Notes: generated by a model from the letters alone, not told the origin. Positions 8,286-17,262 are shown, numbered from the stretch's first letter. The stretch: 64,000 nucleotides of DNA from Streptomyces sp. NBC_00775 (GCF_036347135.1 NZ_CP108938.1:1240001-1304000); one strand, 5' to 3'. Numbers and translations: made by a program.

Positions 8286-9218
8286 TCAGCCGTGCGGCAC
8301 GCCTACTATCGGTTTGCCACCGAGGAAGTCCTCCAGGATCTCGGTAAACCGCGCCGGCTGCTCCTCGGCCACGTAATGGCCGCAATCGTCGAGGACCACC
8401 CCGGTGACATCGTCGGCCGCCAGCCGCATCGTCTCGGCGGCCAACGGGCCGCTGTACCGCGCGCCGCCGATGGCAAGCACCGGCAGCGTCAGCCGGGTCT
8501 TCTTGCGCTGCTCGTTCTGCGCGATCGTCTCGTCCAGCGCCCGGTAGTACGCGAAGCTCGCCCGTAGCCCGCGAGGATCCGCGACGATCGCATCGACGTA
8601 GACGTCGACGGCGTACGCGGGGATCGCGTCCGGGGTGGCTGCTTTCTTGGCGAACTGGTAGCCGAAGAAGAGCCGCTCCCGCCCCCGCACCAGCTCCTCG
8701 TTGAGGTCGGTGAGCCGGTTGAAGCCGAAGTGCCAGAGCCGCTGGTTGACCGCGGCCGGGCTCAAGACCGACGGGGTCGGCGTGAGACCGGGGATGATGG
8801 CGTCGACGACGGCGAGCCGGCCCACCCGCTCGGGGTGATCGGCAGCGAGGGCATATCCGGTCCACATGCCGATGTCGTGGCCGACCACGTCGAACCGGTC
8901 GTGCCCGAGCGCGGCCATCAGAGCGACCAGATCGGCGGCCAGCGTGCCGGCGTCGTAACCGTCGTCGGGCTTGTCGGAGAGCCCGGCCCCGCGCGAGTCG
9001 ACGGCGACGACGGTGTGCTCGCGGGCGAGCGCGGGCATCACTTCCCGCCAGGCGTACCAGGTCTGTGGCCACCCGCCGACCAGCAGCAGCGGTGGGCCGT
9101 CCCCGCCGGTGACCGCGTGCAGCCGCAGCCCGTTCAGCTCCACGAGCCGGCCAGTGAAGACGTCGGTGAACCCGTCGGGCAGCCGCAGCGAACTCAAGCT
9201 TGTCGTGCCGTCGGCCAT
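8286..9218 (-). CDS. alpha/beta hydrolase, epoxide-hydrolase-like
   Basis: A 310-residue alpha/beta hydrolase. The nucleophile elbow reads VVGHDIGMW, with Asp instead of Ser, as in epoxide hydrolases and haloalkane dehalogenases; the oxyanion region is VGGWPQTWYAW and the catalytic His lies in DCGHYVAEEQP near the C-terminus. The start is uncertain: I use the ATG at 9218 (MADGTTSL), with ATGs at 9224, 9227 and 9251 also in frame in a duplicated segment that looks regulatory. It is divergent from the TetR gene at 9309, whose operator-like repeats overlap its 5' end. The substrate is unknown. Confidence 0.85.
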   Translation of the reverse strand: MADGTTSLSSLRLPDGFTDVFTGRLVELNGLRLHAVTGGDGPPLLLVGGWPQTWYAWREVMPALAREHTVVAVDSRGAGLSDKPDDGYDAGTLAADLVALMAALGHDRFDVVGHDIGMWTGYALAADHPERVGRLAVVDAIIPGLTPTPSVLSPAAVNQRLWHFGFNRLTDLNEELVRGRERLFFGYQFAKKAATPDAIPAYAVDVYVDAIVADPRGLRASFAYYRALDETIAQNEQRKKTRLTLPVLAIGGARYSGPLAAETMRLAADDVTGVVLDDCGHYVAEEQPARFTEILEDFLGGKPIVGVPHG

Positions 9219-9305
9219 ACTCATCATGGAACGATCGGTGCAACTTGTCATGCTGGCGACCATACACATCTTGAAACGATCGGTGCAAGATGTGTAGGCT
9301 GACGA
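9216..9305. promoter_or_regulatory. 45-bp tandem duplication with face-to-face promoters and operator
   Basis: Two imperfect 45-bp copies (9216-9260 and 9261-9305) both contain AACGATCGGTGCAA, at 9230 and 9275. The right copy holds a 10-bp inverted repeat, ACACATCTTG (9264-9273) and CAAGATGTGT (9286-9295). A + strand promoter TTGAAA (9271-9276) 18 bp from TAGGCT (9295-9300) would start almost at the TetR ATG at 9309, so its mRNA may be leaderless. A minus-strand promoter TTGCAC (9288-9283), 18 bp from TATGGT (9264-9259), points to the hydrolase. The inverted repeat covers both. Confidence 0.6.
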
Positions 9306-9308
9306 ACC

Positions 9309-9896
9309 ATGGCGGGCCGCAAGCAATTCGACGTAAACGAGGCGCTACGACGCGCGATGCACGTCTTCTGGCGCTGGGGCTATTCGGAGGCCTCGATCGA
9401 CCGCCTGACCGAGGGCACAGGCCTGGGCCGCAGCTCGCTCTACGGCACCTTCGGCGACAAGAGCACCCTCTTCCGGAAAAGCCTCCAACGGTACGCGCAG
9501 ACCTACCACCCGCTGTACGACCAGGCACTGTCCGGCCCCCACCCGAGCCCGAGCGCCGTTGTGGCCGCCTACCTGCAGGTCACCCTGAACCGCATCGCCG
9601 ACCCGACGGTCCCGGATGGCTGCCTGCTCACGGTGTCGGCAACGCAGTTCCCGGCCCTCGACGCGGAGGGCCGGGCGATGGTCCGCGCCATGATCGACGG
9701 TTTGCGGGCGATGCTGGAGCAGGCGTTGCTGGCGGCGGGGGCCGGTGATCAGGAGGCGGCAGAGCTGGCGTTGTGCACGCTGGCAACGAACAAATCCCTT
9801 GCGGTGCTGAGCCGCGCCGGCTTCTCGAGCGAAGACCTGGCAACCGTCGCCGCAGCCGCCGCCCGTATCCCCGAGAGACCACATCCACTGCCTTGA
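9309..9896 (+). CDS. TetR/AcrR family transcriptional regulator
   Basis: A 195-residue regulator with the helix-turn-helix in residues 10-55; the recognition helix is GLGRSSLYGTFGDKSTLF. The C-terminal domain (CLLTVSATQFPALDAEGRAM, TLATNKSLAVLSRAGFS) resembles the subclass that regulates neighbouring oxidoreductases or hydrolases. No ribosome site precedes the ATG and the predicted start of transcription is within two or three bases of it, consistent with leaderless translation. It is divergent from the epoxide-hydrolase-like gene, its likely target along with itself. Confidence 0.9.
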   Translation: MAGRKQFDVNEALRRAMHVFWRWGYSEASIDRLTEGTGLGRSSLYGTFGDKSTLFRKSLQRYAQTYHPLYDQALSGPHPSPSAVVAAYLQVTLNRIADPTVPDGCLLTVSATQFPALDAEGRAMVRAMIDGLRAMLEQALLAAGAGDQEAAELALCTLATNKSLAVLSRAGFSSEDLATVAAAAARIPERPHPLP

Positions 9897-9932
9897 GTAG
9901 TGCGATGGACACCCAGGGCCCCGGCAAAGTCG

Positions 9933-10256
9933 TTAGATGATGCCGAGTAGTGCCAGTGGTCGGGTGCTGTCGCGGGCGTGGTGGCGGTTGGCGGCGATGT
10001 CGGTGACGCGGGTGATGCAGAGTGCGCCGATGGCGGCATTGCGCAGGACGGCCATGACTTGTGGTCCGGTGCCGGTGCGGATTGGGGAGCGGTCTTCGTC
10101 GTAAGTGACATCGCGGACCCAGTGGATCTGGTTCTCGATGTGCCAGTGGCGGCGGATCCACGCGGCGAGCAGCGTCCCCCACCGCCCCGGATCAGGCACC
10201 CGCACCACACGGCACTCGCTCAACGAACACCTCTCCTGATGCTTGAACACGCTCAA
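9933..10256 (-). pseudogene. ISAs1-family transposase, C-terminal remnant
   Basis: The reading gives the C-terminal end of an ISAs1-type DDE transposase: AWIRRHWHIENQIHWVRDV holds the catalytic Glu region (H..EN), followed by YDEDRSPIRTGTGPQVMAVL and RNAAIGALCITRVTDIAANR. Only about 107 of some 370-400 residues remain; the N-terminal domain and the two Asp residues are gone. The left end stops at a TAA at 9933. No terminal inverted repeats or target duplications were found, so it is an immobile fragment. A perfect hairpin (10236-10263) lies at its broken end. Confidence 0.8.
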
Positions 10257-10263
10257 GCATCAG
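10236..10263. repeat. 28-nt perfect hairpin at the truncated transposase end
   Basis: CTGATGCTTGA (10236-10246), six bases, TCAAGCATCAG (10253-10263). It overlaps the first codons readable of the transposase remnant, so it may mark the join between the fragment and host DNA or be a terminator. Which one cannot be told here. Confidence 0.5.
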
Positions 10264-10395
10264 GGAAGACGTTTCCGGACCACAGGGCTGACCGCCACCG
10301 ACCCGCCCTCCCGCGATGCCGTCTCCCGCGGAGACCGCTCGCCCCCTCGACCCATCGGCTCGGCTTGCGCACGTAATCAGAATCGAACGGGTATG

Positions 10396-10430
10396 GCCAT
10401 CGATAAGCCTATAAGCGCACAATCGATGGC
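10396..10430. promoter_or_regulatory. inverted repeat upstream of the DUF3048 lipoprotein gene
   Basis: GCCATCGAT (10396-10404) and ATCGATGGC (10422-10430) are exact inverted copies separated by 17 bases, starting about 50 bp before the lipoprotein start. The AT-rich spacer AAGCCTATAAGCGCACA could hold a -10 element. A candidate operator, no regulator assigned. Confidence 0.35.
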
Positions 10431-10448
10431 ACAGAACGGGGGCGCACG

Positions 10449-11444
10449 GTGGGCATGCGACAGTTGGCGCGAATGCGGCGCGGCGCGATGACGGCGGCGC
10501 TGCTGGCCGCCACTTTGACGGGCTCCTTGATGACGGGCTGCACATCCGGCGGCGGCGCGGGCGGCGGCGCGATCGATGACGGGCGCGGCCAGACCCAAGG
10601 GCCGACCGACGGCAACCACCCCACGGCGAGCGGCGGTTCGGTGCTCGCCGTGAAGATCGACAATGTGCGCGCGGCCCGGCCGCAGACGGGCCTGGACGCG
10701 GCCGACGTCGTGTACGCGGAGCAGGTCGAGGGCGGTCTGAGCCGGCTGATGGCGGTCTACGCGAGCAAGTTCCCGAAGGTCATCGGCCCGGTGCGCAGTG
10801 CCCGCGAGTCGGACCTGGAGCTGCTGCGCCAGTTCGACGAGCCGACGCTCGCCTTCTCGGGGGCGCAGCACAAGCTGCTGCCGCTGATCGACAAGGCCCC
10901 ACTGCATGCGCGGCCGCCGGGAAAGGTGTCCGGCGCCTTCTACCGGGGCACGGACAAGCCCGCGCCACACAATCTGTATCTCCGCCCCCGGCAGCTGATG
11001 GGTTCCGCACCGGGCAGCGCCGCTCTCACCACCGGGTTCCACTTCGGCGCGGCACCCGCGGGCGGCAGCCCGGCGACCTCAAGCACCGTGCGCTTCCCGG
11101 CGGCCCGCTTCACCTTCACCTGGTCGGACAGCCGGCAGCGCTGGCTGGTGGACATGGACGGCACGCCGACCGTGACGACCGAGGGCACGAAGGTGGCTCC
11201 GGCGACGGTCGTCGTGCAGTACGTGAAGGTGCACGAGTCCCAGTTCCACGACTTCCTGGGCAACAACACGCCGTACACAGAGACGGTGGGCTCGGGGACG
11301 GCGAAGGTACTGCGCGACGGCCGTGTCTTCCATGCGAACTGGTCGCGTCCCGGGGCGACGGACGGCACGGAGTTCACGACGACGGACGGTGCGCCGATGA
11401 ACTTCGCGCAGGGCCAGGTGTGGGTGGTGTTCGCGAAGGCCTGA
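10449..11444 (+). CDS. DUF3048 (YerB-like) lipoprotein
   Basis: A 331-residue exported lipoprotein. The leader ends in the lipobox LMTGC (Cys about residue 31), followed by a Gly/Ser-rich linker. The N-terminal DUF3048 domain begins at VLAVKIDNVRAARPQTGL and includes GPVRSARESDLELLRQF; the C-terminal domain holds WLVDMDGTPT, VVVQYVKVHESQFHDFLGN and GAPMNFAQGQVWVVFAKA. Family members sit on the outside of the membrane; their function is not known. The GTG at 10449 has GGGGGCGC upstream; an ATG two codons later is the alternative. Confidence 0.85.
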   Translation: MGMRQLARMRRGAMTAALLAATLTGSLMTGCTSGGGAGGGAIDDGRGQTQGPTDGNHPTASGGSVLAVKIDNVRAARPQTGLDAADVVYAEQVEGGLSRLMAVYASKFPKVIGPVRSARESDLELLRQFDEPTLAFSGAQHKLLPLIDKAPLHARPPGKVSGAFYRGTDKPAPHNLYLRPRQLMGSAPGSAALTTGFHFGAAPAGGSPATSSTVRFPAARFTFTWSDSRQRWLVDMDGTPTVTTEGTKVAPATVVVQYVKVHESQFHDFLGNNTPYTETVGSGTAKVLRDGRVFHANWSRPGATDGTEFTTTDGAPMNFAQGQVWVVFAKA

Positions 11445-11469
11445 CCGGTCAGGCCCGCCGGGGGTGGCC

Positions 11470-11712
11470 TCAGGCGCGGTGCCCGATTCGGCGCTCGATC
11501 GCCGCTCCCGCCTCCTGGCGGGCGGCGGTGAGCGCGCGCCGGGCGTCGTCGGCCGAGTCGAGTCCGACCGCGGCCGCGATGTCCTCCCAGTGGGCGCCCG
11601 CGGTGAGCAGTGCCTCGACCGCGGCACCGACGGCGGCCGTCGACGCACGGCGCGCCCGGTCGAGTTCGGCGAGCGTGCCCAGCAGATCGGGGCCAAGGCG
11701 CCCCGCGAACGC
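11470..11712 (-). CDS. coding-like 80-codon frame directly after the IclR stop, start unclear
   Basis: Immediately after the TGA of the IclR gene the same frame stays open for 80 codons, with almost every third base G or C, the mark of coding DNA here. The peptide is helical, with DLLGTLAELDRARRASTAAV and then a helix-turn-helix-like segment AGAHWEDIAAAVGLDS, ending in AAIERRIGHRA. No ATG, GTG or TTG start with a ribosome site is in frame. It may use a CTG, may be the 3' part of a gene fused or frameshifted by mutation, or may be a readthrough tail of the regulator. I do not recognise the family. Confidence 0.4.
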   Translation of the reverse strand, partial: AFAGRLGPDLLGTLAELDRARRASTAAVGAAVEALLTAGAHWEDIAAAVGLDSADDARRALTAARQEAGAAIERRIGHRA

Positions 11713-12471
11713 TCACCCCTCGAACGGCAGCCCCGCCTTCGCCAACTCCCCCGCGGCCACCGTCAGTCCCTCCGCGAACCGCCCCACCCGCTCCGCCGTG
11801 AACCGGGTGCTCGGCCCGCCGAACGACAGCGCGGCCACCACGGCCCCGCCCCTCCCCCGGACCGGAACGGCCACGGCCGACAGCCCCTCCTCGCGCTCCC
11901 CGTGGCTCACGGCGTACCCGTGCTCGCGCGCCTCCGCGATCCAGGAGTGCAGGGTGTCCAGATGGGCGATCCCGTGCGGTGAGGCCTCCGCGACCTTCCG
12001 CAGCAGCGCGTCCGGCGCGTCCACCAGCAGGGCCTTGGCCACGCCGCCCGCCCACAGGGGGAGTTCGTCTCCGACGCGGACCACCTGACGGAGCGTCTGC
12101 GGCCCTTCCTCCTGGGCGATGCAGACACGGTGGATGTCACGGCGTACGTACAGGTGCACCGTCTCCTTGTGCTCGGCGGCGAGATCGCGCAGGATCACGC
12201 CGGCCGCGGGCGGCAGCCGCCAGGCCTGTTCGGCGAGGCGGGACCAGCGCAGCAGGGCGGGACCCGCGATGTAGCGGCCGTGTTCGTCGACCCACAGCAG
12301 GCCGTTCATCCGCAGGGTCCCCAGGAGCCGCAGGACCGTGGTCTTGGGCAGCCCGGAGGCGGTGACGATCTCGCGGATGGACATCGCGGGGCGGCTCTCG
12401 TCGAAGAGCCCGAGGATGTCGATCGCCCGCTGGACGGTCCGCATGCCCGCCTGTTCGGACTCGGCTGTCAT
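11713..12471 (-). CDS. IclR family transcriptional regulator (PcaR/PcaU-like)
   Basis: A 252-residue regulator. The winged helix-turn-helix is residues 10-70 (RTVQRAIDILGLFDESRP, then SIREIVTASGLPKTTVLRLL); the C-terminal IclR effector domain follows (RDIHRVCIAQEEGPQTLRQVV, LPLWAGGVAKALL, GYAVSHGEREEGLSAVAVPV). The ATG at 12471 is preceded by GAGGAGGAACAG. It is divergent from an MFS transporter next to the pca operon; IclR proteins often control protocatechuate and hydroxybenzoate uptake, so the transporter is its likely target through the palindromes between them. Confidence 0.88.
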   Translation of the reverse strand: MTAESEQAGMRTVQRAIDILGLFDESRPAMSIREIVTASGLPKTTVLRLLGTLRMNGLLWVDEHGRYIAGPALLRWSRLAEQAWRLPPAAGVILRDLAAEHKETVHLYVRRDIHRVCIAQEEGPQTLRQVVRVGDELPLWAGGVAKALLVDAPDALLRKVAEASPHGIAHLDTLHSWIAEAREHGYAVSHGEREEGLSAVAVPVRGRGGAVVAALSFGGPSTRFTAERVGRFAEGLTVAAGELAKAGLPFEG

Positions 12472-12542
12472 CTGTTCCTCCTCGACGCCGGACCGCGGTG
12501 CGGTCTCCGTGACGGCTCTGCCCCCGCACCGTACTCCGCGTT

Positions 12543-12582
12543 GGTCCGCTGGGCGGACCTGAGTCATGTCCCATACTGGAAC
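12543..12582. promoter_or_regulatory. paired palindromes in the IclR/MFS gap
   Basis: GGTCCGC, TGG, GCGGACC (12543-12559) is a perfect inverted repeat; GTCCCA, TAC, TGGAAC (12568-12582) is a second one with a single mismatch. Both lie between the divergent IclR and transporter starts, as expected for an IclR operator, the second only 19 bp before the transporter ATG. Confidence 0.5.
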
Positions 12583-12600
12583 GGCCGCTAAGGAGCAGCC

Positions 12601-13926
12601 ATGCGCACTGCCGTCCCACCCTCGTCCGCTCCGGCGGATCGGACGGCCCGCCCGGCGAGCAGCAGGGCCCGCTACGGTCTGCTGGTCGCCCTGTTCACGA
12701 TCACCGCGATCAACTATCTCGACCGTACGAACATGGCGGTCGCCCTCCCCCGCATCACGGACGAGTTCCAGCTGTCCGCCACCGAGGCGGGCCTGATCCT
12801 GTCGGCCTTCTCGTGGGTGTACGCGGCGCTCCAGGTGCCCGGCGGCCGGCTGGTCGACAGGATCGGGCCGAAGCTGGCGTTCGGTTACGCGATGATCGGC
12901 TGGTCGCTGTGCACGGTCGCGTTCTTCTTCGCCCGCTCCTTCGGCGTGGTGATCGGGCTGCGGGTCGGCCTCGGCTTCTTCGAGACGCCGGCGTTCCCGG
13001 CCAACAACCGGCTGGTCAGCAACTGGTTCCCGAGCAGGGAGCGCGGCCGGGCCACCGCCTGGTACACGGCGGGCGAGTACGTCGGCCTCGCGGTCGCCGT
13101 GCCGCTGCTCTCCCTGCTGGCCGTGCGCTTCGGCTGGCCGTCGATCTTCCTGGCGACCGGCGTCGTCGGACTGCTCTTCTCGGCGGTCTGGTTCAAGCGG
13201 GTCCACGACGCCCCGGAGCAGAGCCCTCGGGTGAGCACCGGGGAACTCGCGTACATCCGCCAGGACGGCGAGAGCACCCCCGCCGAGCAGGCGGCCGGGC
13301 GCACCGAGTCCACCCGGCAGGGGCTGGCGATCCTGGTGCGCAGCCGCCGGATGTGGGGCCTGTACATCGCGCAGTTCGCCAACACGTCGGTGCTGTTCTT
13401 CTTCCTGACCTGGTTTCCCAGCTATCTCGTCGACGAGAAGCACATGGACACCATCAAGGCGGGCTTCTGGGGTTCGCTGCCCTACCTCTCCGCCATGGTG
13501 GGCGTCGTGGTCGCGGGCTGGGGTTCGGACCGGCTGCTGCGCGGCGGCATGTCGCGGACCTGGGCGCGCAAGCTGCCCGTGATGACGGGTCTGTGCCTGG
13601 CGCCGGTCATCGTGGCCGCCAACCTCACCGACTCCGTACCGCTGGTCATCTTCTTCATGTCGGCGGCGTTCTTCGCCCAGGGCTTCATGCAGCTGGGCTG
13701 GGCGGCGCTGTCCGACATCGCGCCGGTCCGCCTGATGGGCCTGGCGGGCGGCACGTTCAGCTTCGCGGCCAATCTGGGCGGCGCGCTCGCCCCGCTCGTC
13801 ATCGGCGTGATCATCGATCGTACGGGCTCGATGGCGGGCGGCCTGGTCTACGTCGCCGCGCTCTCGGTGGCCGGATTCCTGGCCTACGCCCTGCTCATCG
13901 ACAAGGTGGAGCGCCTCGACGCGTGA
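12601..13926 (+). CDS. MFS transporter, anion:cation symporter type
   Basis: A 441-residue membrane protein with 12 predicted segments. The ACS-family hallmarks are visible: ITAINYLDRTNMAVALP after the first helix, VPGGRLVDRIGPKLAFGY (motif A) and FFETPAFPANNRLVSNWFP. Members carry carboxylates such as galactonate, glucarate, hydroxybenzoates or protocatechuate into the cell with protons. It lies next to the pca operon and is divergent from an IclR regulator, so an aromatic acid is the likeliest cargo, though that is inferred from context. AAGGAG (12590-12595) supports the ATG at 12601. Confidence 0.88.
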   Translation: MRTAVPPSSAPADRTARPASSRARYGLLVALFTITAINYLDRTNMAVALPRITDEFQLSATEAGLILSAFSWVYAALQVPGGRLVDRIGPKLAFGYAMIGWSLCTVAFFFARSFGVVIGLRVGLGFFETPAFPANNRLVSNWFPSRERGRATAWYTAGEYVGLAVAVPLLSLLAVRFGWPSIFLATGVVGLLFSAVWFKRVHDAPEQSPRVSTGELAYIRQDGESTPAEQAAGRTESTRQGLAILVRSRRMWGLYIAQFANTSVLFFFLTWFPSYLVDEKHMDTIKAGFWGSLPYLSAMVGVVVAGWGSDRLLRGGMSRTWARKLPVMTGLCLAPVIVAANLTDSVPLVIFFMSAAFFAQGFMQLGWAALSDIAPVRLMGLAGGTFSFAANLGGALAPLVIGVIIDRTGSMAGGLVYVAALSVAGFLAYALLIDKVERLDA

Positions 13927-13947
13927 GACCGGCGCCCGGCCGTGCGC

Positions 13948-14412
13948 TCAGCGCTGGGCGGTCAGCGGTTCCGTCGGGTTGCGGAGCCCCTCGGCGGCGT
14001 CCGAGACACGCTGGATGAGGTCGAAGAACATGACCTGCTCCTCGGCGGAGAGCGGGGCCAGGAAGACCTGGTTCATCCGCGCGGTGCGCACCGTCAGCTT
14101 GCGGTGCGTACGCGTCCCCTCGTCCGTGAGGCGCAGCAGGAAGCGTCGGCCGTCCTGCGGGTCGCGCACCTTGTCGAGCAGACCGCGGCGGTCGAGCCGG
14201 CTGATGACCTCGGCGATGGTGGACCGGTCGAGTCCCACCCGCTCCCCCACCGTGCGCTGGTCCAGGCCCGGCTCCGCGACGAGCGCGTTCAGGACCGCGA
14301 ACTGCGGCGAGGTGATCTCCTCGGAGACCATCGTGTTCCACAGCAGGTAGTGGGCCTGCTGCAGTCGCCGGGCCAGGTGCCCGGGGTGAGCGGAGAGGTC
14401 CACTGCGGCCAT
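13948..14412 (-). CDS. pcaV: MarR family regulator, PcaV type
   Basis: A 154-residue winged-helix repressor. It has the MarR core: EITSPQFAVLNALVAEPGL, then TVGERVGLDRSTIAEVISRL as the recognition helix and DPQDGRRFLLRLTDEG as the wing. In Streptomyces coelicolor the MarR protein PcaV sits in this position, divergent from pcaI, and represses the pca operon until protocatechuate binds. The ATG at 14412 has ACAGGAG upstream; an in-frame ATG at 14430 lacks one. It converges on the MFS gene with a 21-bp gap. Confidence 0.88.
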   Translation of the reverse strand: MAAVDLSAHPGHLARRLQQAHYLLWNTMVSEEITSPQFAVLNALVAEPGLDQRTVGERVGLDRSTIAEVISRLDRRGLLDKVRDPQDGRRFLLRLTDEGTRTHRKLTVRTARMNQVFLAPLSAEEQVMFFDLIQRVSDAAEGLRNPTEPLTAQR

Positions 14413-14561
14413 GTGCGCTCCTGTCGTCATATTCGTTGGTGCACTGAACGATACCCGCCCCCCAGCTGAGCTGTCTCCTCGTATGCCGAGACTTTCACCT
14501 GCGCATTCCCTCAAGGTCTTGACGGGCCAGGCGGCGGATGGCAGCGTGTTTGAAACCTCGA

Positions 14562-14596
14562 ATTAATAATCAGTGCCCTGACTAATTGAGGCACTG
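14562..14596. promoter_or_regulatory. pcaI upstream operator candidate (PcaV)
   Basis: Two nested inverted repeats: CAGTGCC (14571-14577) with GGCACTG (14590-14596), a perfect 7-bp pair, and TAATCAG-TGCC-CTGACTA (14567... to 14584) with one mismatch. The tract is AT-rich for this genome and lies 28 bp before the pcaI start. A further TCGTT...AACGA pair (14433-14451) sits by the regulator's own start. Confidence 0.55.
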
Positions 14597-14624
14597 GGCG
14601 CTCGGGAGAGATGGGGCTTCACGG

Positions 14625-15407
14625 ATGGACAAGGTGGTCGCCACAGCCCTGGAGGCGGTGGCCGATGTGCCGGACGGCGCGACACTCGCGGTCGGCGGAT
14701 TCGGCCTGAGCGGTGTGCCGAACGTGCTGATCGAGGCTCTGTACGAGCGCGGCGTCTCGGGGCTCGGCGTGGTCTCCAACAACTGCGGGGCCATGGAGTC
14801 CGGCCTCGCGATCCTGCTCGCGGCCGGGCGGATCGCCCGCGTCACCGGCTCGTACATCGGGGCGAACAAGGAGTTCGCGCGGCAGTACCTGGCCGGTGAG
14901 CTGGAGGTCGAGATGATCCCGCAGGGCACGCTCGCCGAGCGGCTGCGCGCGGGCGGCGCCGGGATCCCCGCGTTCTACACCCCGGCCGGGGTCGGCACCC
15001 AGGTCGCGGACGGCGGGCTGCCGTGGCGGTACGACGGCCAGGGCGGCGTCGCGCTCGCCTCCCCGCCGAAGGAGGTGCGCGAGTTCGACGGCACGGAGTA
15101 CGTGCTGGAGCACGGCATCCGCACCGACTTCGCGCTCGTCCGGGCCGCCAAGGGCGACCGGCACGGCAACCTGGTCTTCAACAAGTCCACCCGGAACTTC
15201 AACCCGCTGGCAGCGATGGCCGGCCGGGTGACGATCGCCGAGGTGGAGGAGCTCGTGGAGCCGGGCGAGATCGACCCGGACGCGGTGCATCTGCCGGGCA
15301 TCTTCGTGCAGCGCGTCGTGGCGCTCACCCCGGAGCAGGCGAACGCCAAGATGATCGAGCAGCGGACGGTTTCGGCGCCCGCGGCGGATGGAACGGTGAG
15401 CGAGTAA
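14625..15407 (+). CDS. pcaI: 3-oxoadipate CoA-transferase subunit A
   Basis: Alpha subunit (260 residues) of the enzyme that moves CoA from succinyl-CoA to 3-oxoadipate, next to last step of the beta-ketoadipate pathway. It shows the family I CoA-transferase alpha signature: [40 protein letters not shown], and [22 protein letters not shown]. The ATG at 14625 starts the conserved block; the ribosome site is weak. Its stop TAA overlaps the ATG of pcaJ by one base, so the two subunits are translated together. First gene of the pcaIJFHGBL operon. Confidence 0.93.
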   Translation: MDKVVATALEAVADVPDGATLAVGGFGLSGVPNVLIEALYERGVSGLGVVSNNCGAMESGLAILLAAGRIARVTGSYIGANKEFARQYLAGELEVEMIPQGTLAERLRAGGAGIPAFYTPAGVGTQVADGGLPWRYDGQGGVALASPPKEVREFDGTEYVLEHGIRTDFALVRAAKGDRHGNLVFNKSTRNFNPLAAMAGRVTIAEVEELVEPGEIDPDAVHLPGIFVQRVVALTPEQANAKMIEQRTVSAPAADGTVSE

Positions 15408-16063
15408 TGGCCTGGAGCAGGGAAGAGATGGCCGCCCGCGCCGCGCGCGAGCTTCAGGACGGCCAGTACGTGAACCTCGGTATCGGTCTGCCGACGCTGA
15501 TCCCCAACTACCTGCCCGCCGACGTCGAGGTGATCCTGGAGTCGGAGAACGGCATCCTCGGCACCGGCCCCTACCCGACCGAGGACCAGGTCGACCCGGA
15601 CCTCATCAACGCCGGCAAGGAGACCGTCACCGTCCTGCCCGGCGCCTCCTACTTCGACTCGTCGCTGTCCTTCGGGATGATCCGCGGCGGGCACATCGAT
15701 GTCGCGGTGCTCGGCGCGATGCAGGTGTCCGCGGGCGGTGACCTCGCCAACTGGGCGATCCCCGGCAAGATGATCACCGGCATCGGTGGCGCGATGGACC
15801 TCGTCCACGGCGCCCGCACCGTGATCGTCGTGATGACGCACACCGCCAAGGACGGCTCCCCGAAGATCCTTCAGGAGTGCGCGCTGCCGCTCACCGGCAA
15901 GGCGTGTGTGAACCGGGTCATCACCGATCTCGGTGTTCTCGACGTCACCGAGGAGGGCCTGGTGCTCGTCGAGACCGCTCCGGGCGTCACCGTCGAGGAG
16001 ATCATCGCCAAGACCGCGGCCACGGTCCGCACCGCAGAGGAAACCGAGGAGATCCCGTCGTGA
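15407..16063 (+). CDS. pcaJ: 3-oxoadipate CoA-transferase subunit B
   Basis: Beta subunit (218 residues) of the CoA-transferase. The catalytic glutamate that forms the CoA thioester lies in ESENGILG (Glu47), and [30 protein letters not shown] and [19 protein letters not shown] are typical of family I beta subunits. It begins inside the pcaI stop (TAATG) and its own stop overlaps the GTG of pcaF, so the three genes are one translational unit. Confidence 0.93.
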   Translation: MAWSREEMAARAARELQDGQYVNLGIGLPTLIPNYLPADVEVILESENGILGTGPYPTEDQVDPDLINAGKETVTVLPGASYFDSSLSFGMIRGGHIDVAVLGAMQVSAGGDLANWAIPGKMITGIGGAMDLVHGARTVIVVMTHTAKDGSPKILQECALPLTGKACVNRVITDLGVLDVTEEGLVLVETAPGVTVEEIIAKTAATVRTAEETEEIPS

Positions 16064-17262
16064 AGGACGTCTACATCGTCGATGCCGTACGGACGCCGAT
16101 CGGCAAGTACAGCGGCTCGCTGGCCGCCGTCCGCCCGGACGACCTCGCCGCCCACGCCATCCGTGAGCTCCTCGCCCGTACGCCGGACCTGGACCCGTCC
16201 CAGATCGAGGACGTGTACTTCGGCAACGCCAACGGCGCCGGTGAGGAGAACCGCAACGTGGGCCGCATGGCCGCCCTCCTCGCCGGTCTGCCCACCTCGG
16301 TGCCCGGCGTGACCGTCAACCGGCTGTGCGCCTCCGGCCTCGAAGCCGTCATCCAGGCCGCGCGGGCCATCGCGCTCGGCGACGCCTCCATCGCGCTGGC
16401 CGGCGGCGTCGAGTCGATGACCCGCGCCCCCTATGTCCTGCCGAAGAGCGACAGGCCCTTCCCGGCCGGACACGCCGAGCTGTACTCCACCACGCTCGGC
16501 TGGCGCATGGTCAACCCCAAGATGGACCCGCAGTGGACCGTCCCGCTGGGCGAGTCGGCCGAACTCATCGCCGAGAAGCACAAGATCACCCGTGAGCAGC
16601 AGGACGAGTTCGCCCTCGCCAGCCACCGCAAGGCGGCCCGGGCACAGGCGGACGGTCTGTTCGACGGCGAGATCGCGCCCGTCTCCCTTCCGCAGCGCAA
16701 GGGCGACCCGGTCGTCTTCGGCGCCGACGAGTGCGTACGAGCCGACGCGTCCCTGGCGGCCATGGCCAGGCTCAAGCCGTCCTTCCGCGAGCAGAACGGC
16801 ACGGTGACGGCGGGCAACGCCTCCCCGCTCAACGACGGCGCCGCCGCCCTGCTCCTGGTCGACGAGGAGGGCCTGAAGGCCACCGGCCGCGAGCCCCTCG
16901 CCCGCGTCAGCGCCTCCGGCGTGTCCGCGATCGACCCGCACTACTTCGGACTCGCCCCCGTCGAGGCCGTCCATCGCGCACTCGCCAAGGCAGGCAAGGG
17001 ATTTGACGACCTGTCAACGCTGGAGCTGAACGAGGCCTTCGCCGCACAGGTCCTCGGCTGCGTCGCCGAATGGCCCGAGTTCGACCCCGCGATCCTCAAC
17101 CCGCAGGGCGGCGCCATCGCCCTCGGCCACCCCCTCGGCGCGTCCGGCGCCCGGCTCGCCGGAACCGTCGCCCACCAACTCGCCCGCAAGGGTTCCGGAG
17201 TTGGTGTCGCCACCCTCTGCATCGGTGTGGGCCAGGGCCTCGCCCTCGTCCTCGAACGATAG
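16060..17262 (+). CDS. pcaF: 3-oxoadipyl-CoA thiolase
   Basis: A 400-residue thiolase that cleaves 3-oxoadipyl-CoA with CoA into succinyl-CoA and acetyl-CoA, the last step of the pathway. The acyl-accepting Cys90 is in [11 protein letters not shown]; the NEAF motif, the His motif [12 protein letters not shown] and the second Cys in [15 protein letters not shown] near the C-terminus are all present. Start is the GTG at 16060, which overlaps the pcaJ stop (GTGA). Confidence 0.93.
   Translation: MKDVYIVDAVRTPIGKYSGSLAAVRPDDLAAHAIRELLARTPDLDPSQIEDVYFGNANGAGEENRNVGRMAALLAGLPTSVPGVTVNRLCASGLEAVIQAARAIALGDASIALAGGVESMTRAPYVLPKSDRPFPAGHAELYSTTLGWRMVNPKMDPQWTVPLGESAELIAEKHKITREQQDEFALASHRKAARAQADGLFDGEIAPVSLPQRKGDPVVFGADECVRADASLAAMARLKPSFREQNGTVTAGNASPLNDGAAALLLVDEEGLKATGREPLARVSASGVSAIDPHYFGLAPVEAVHRALAKAGKGFDDLSTLELNEAFAAQVLGCVAEWPEFDPAILNPQGGAIALGHPLGASGARLAGTVAHQLARKGSGVGVATLCIGVGQGLALVLER

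Noticed and set aside
9933..10263. A complete insertion sequence
   Set aside because: Only the C-terminal transposase part is present, and no terminal repeats or target duplication could be found.
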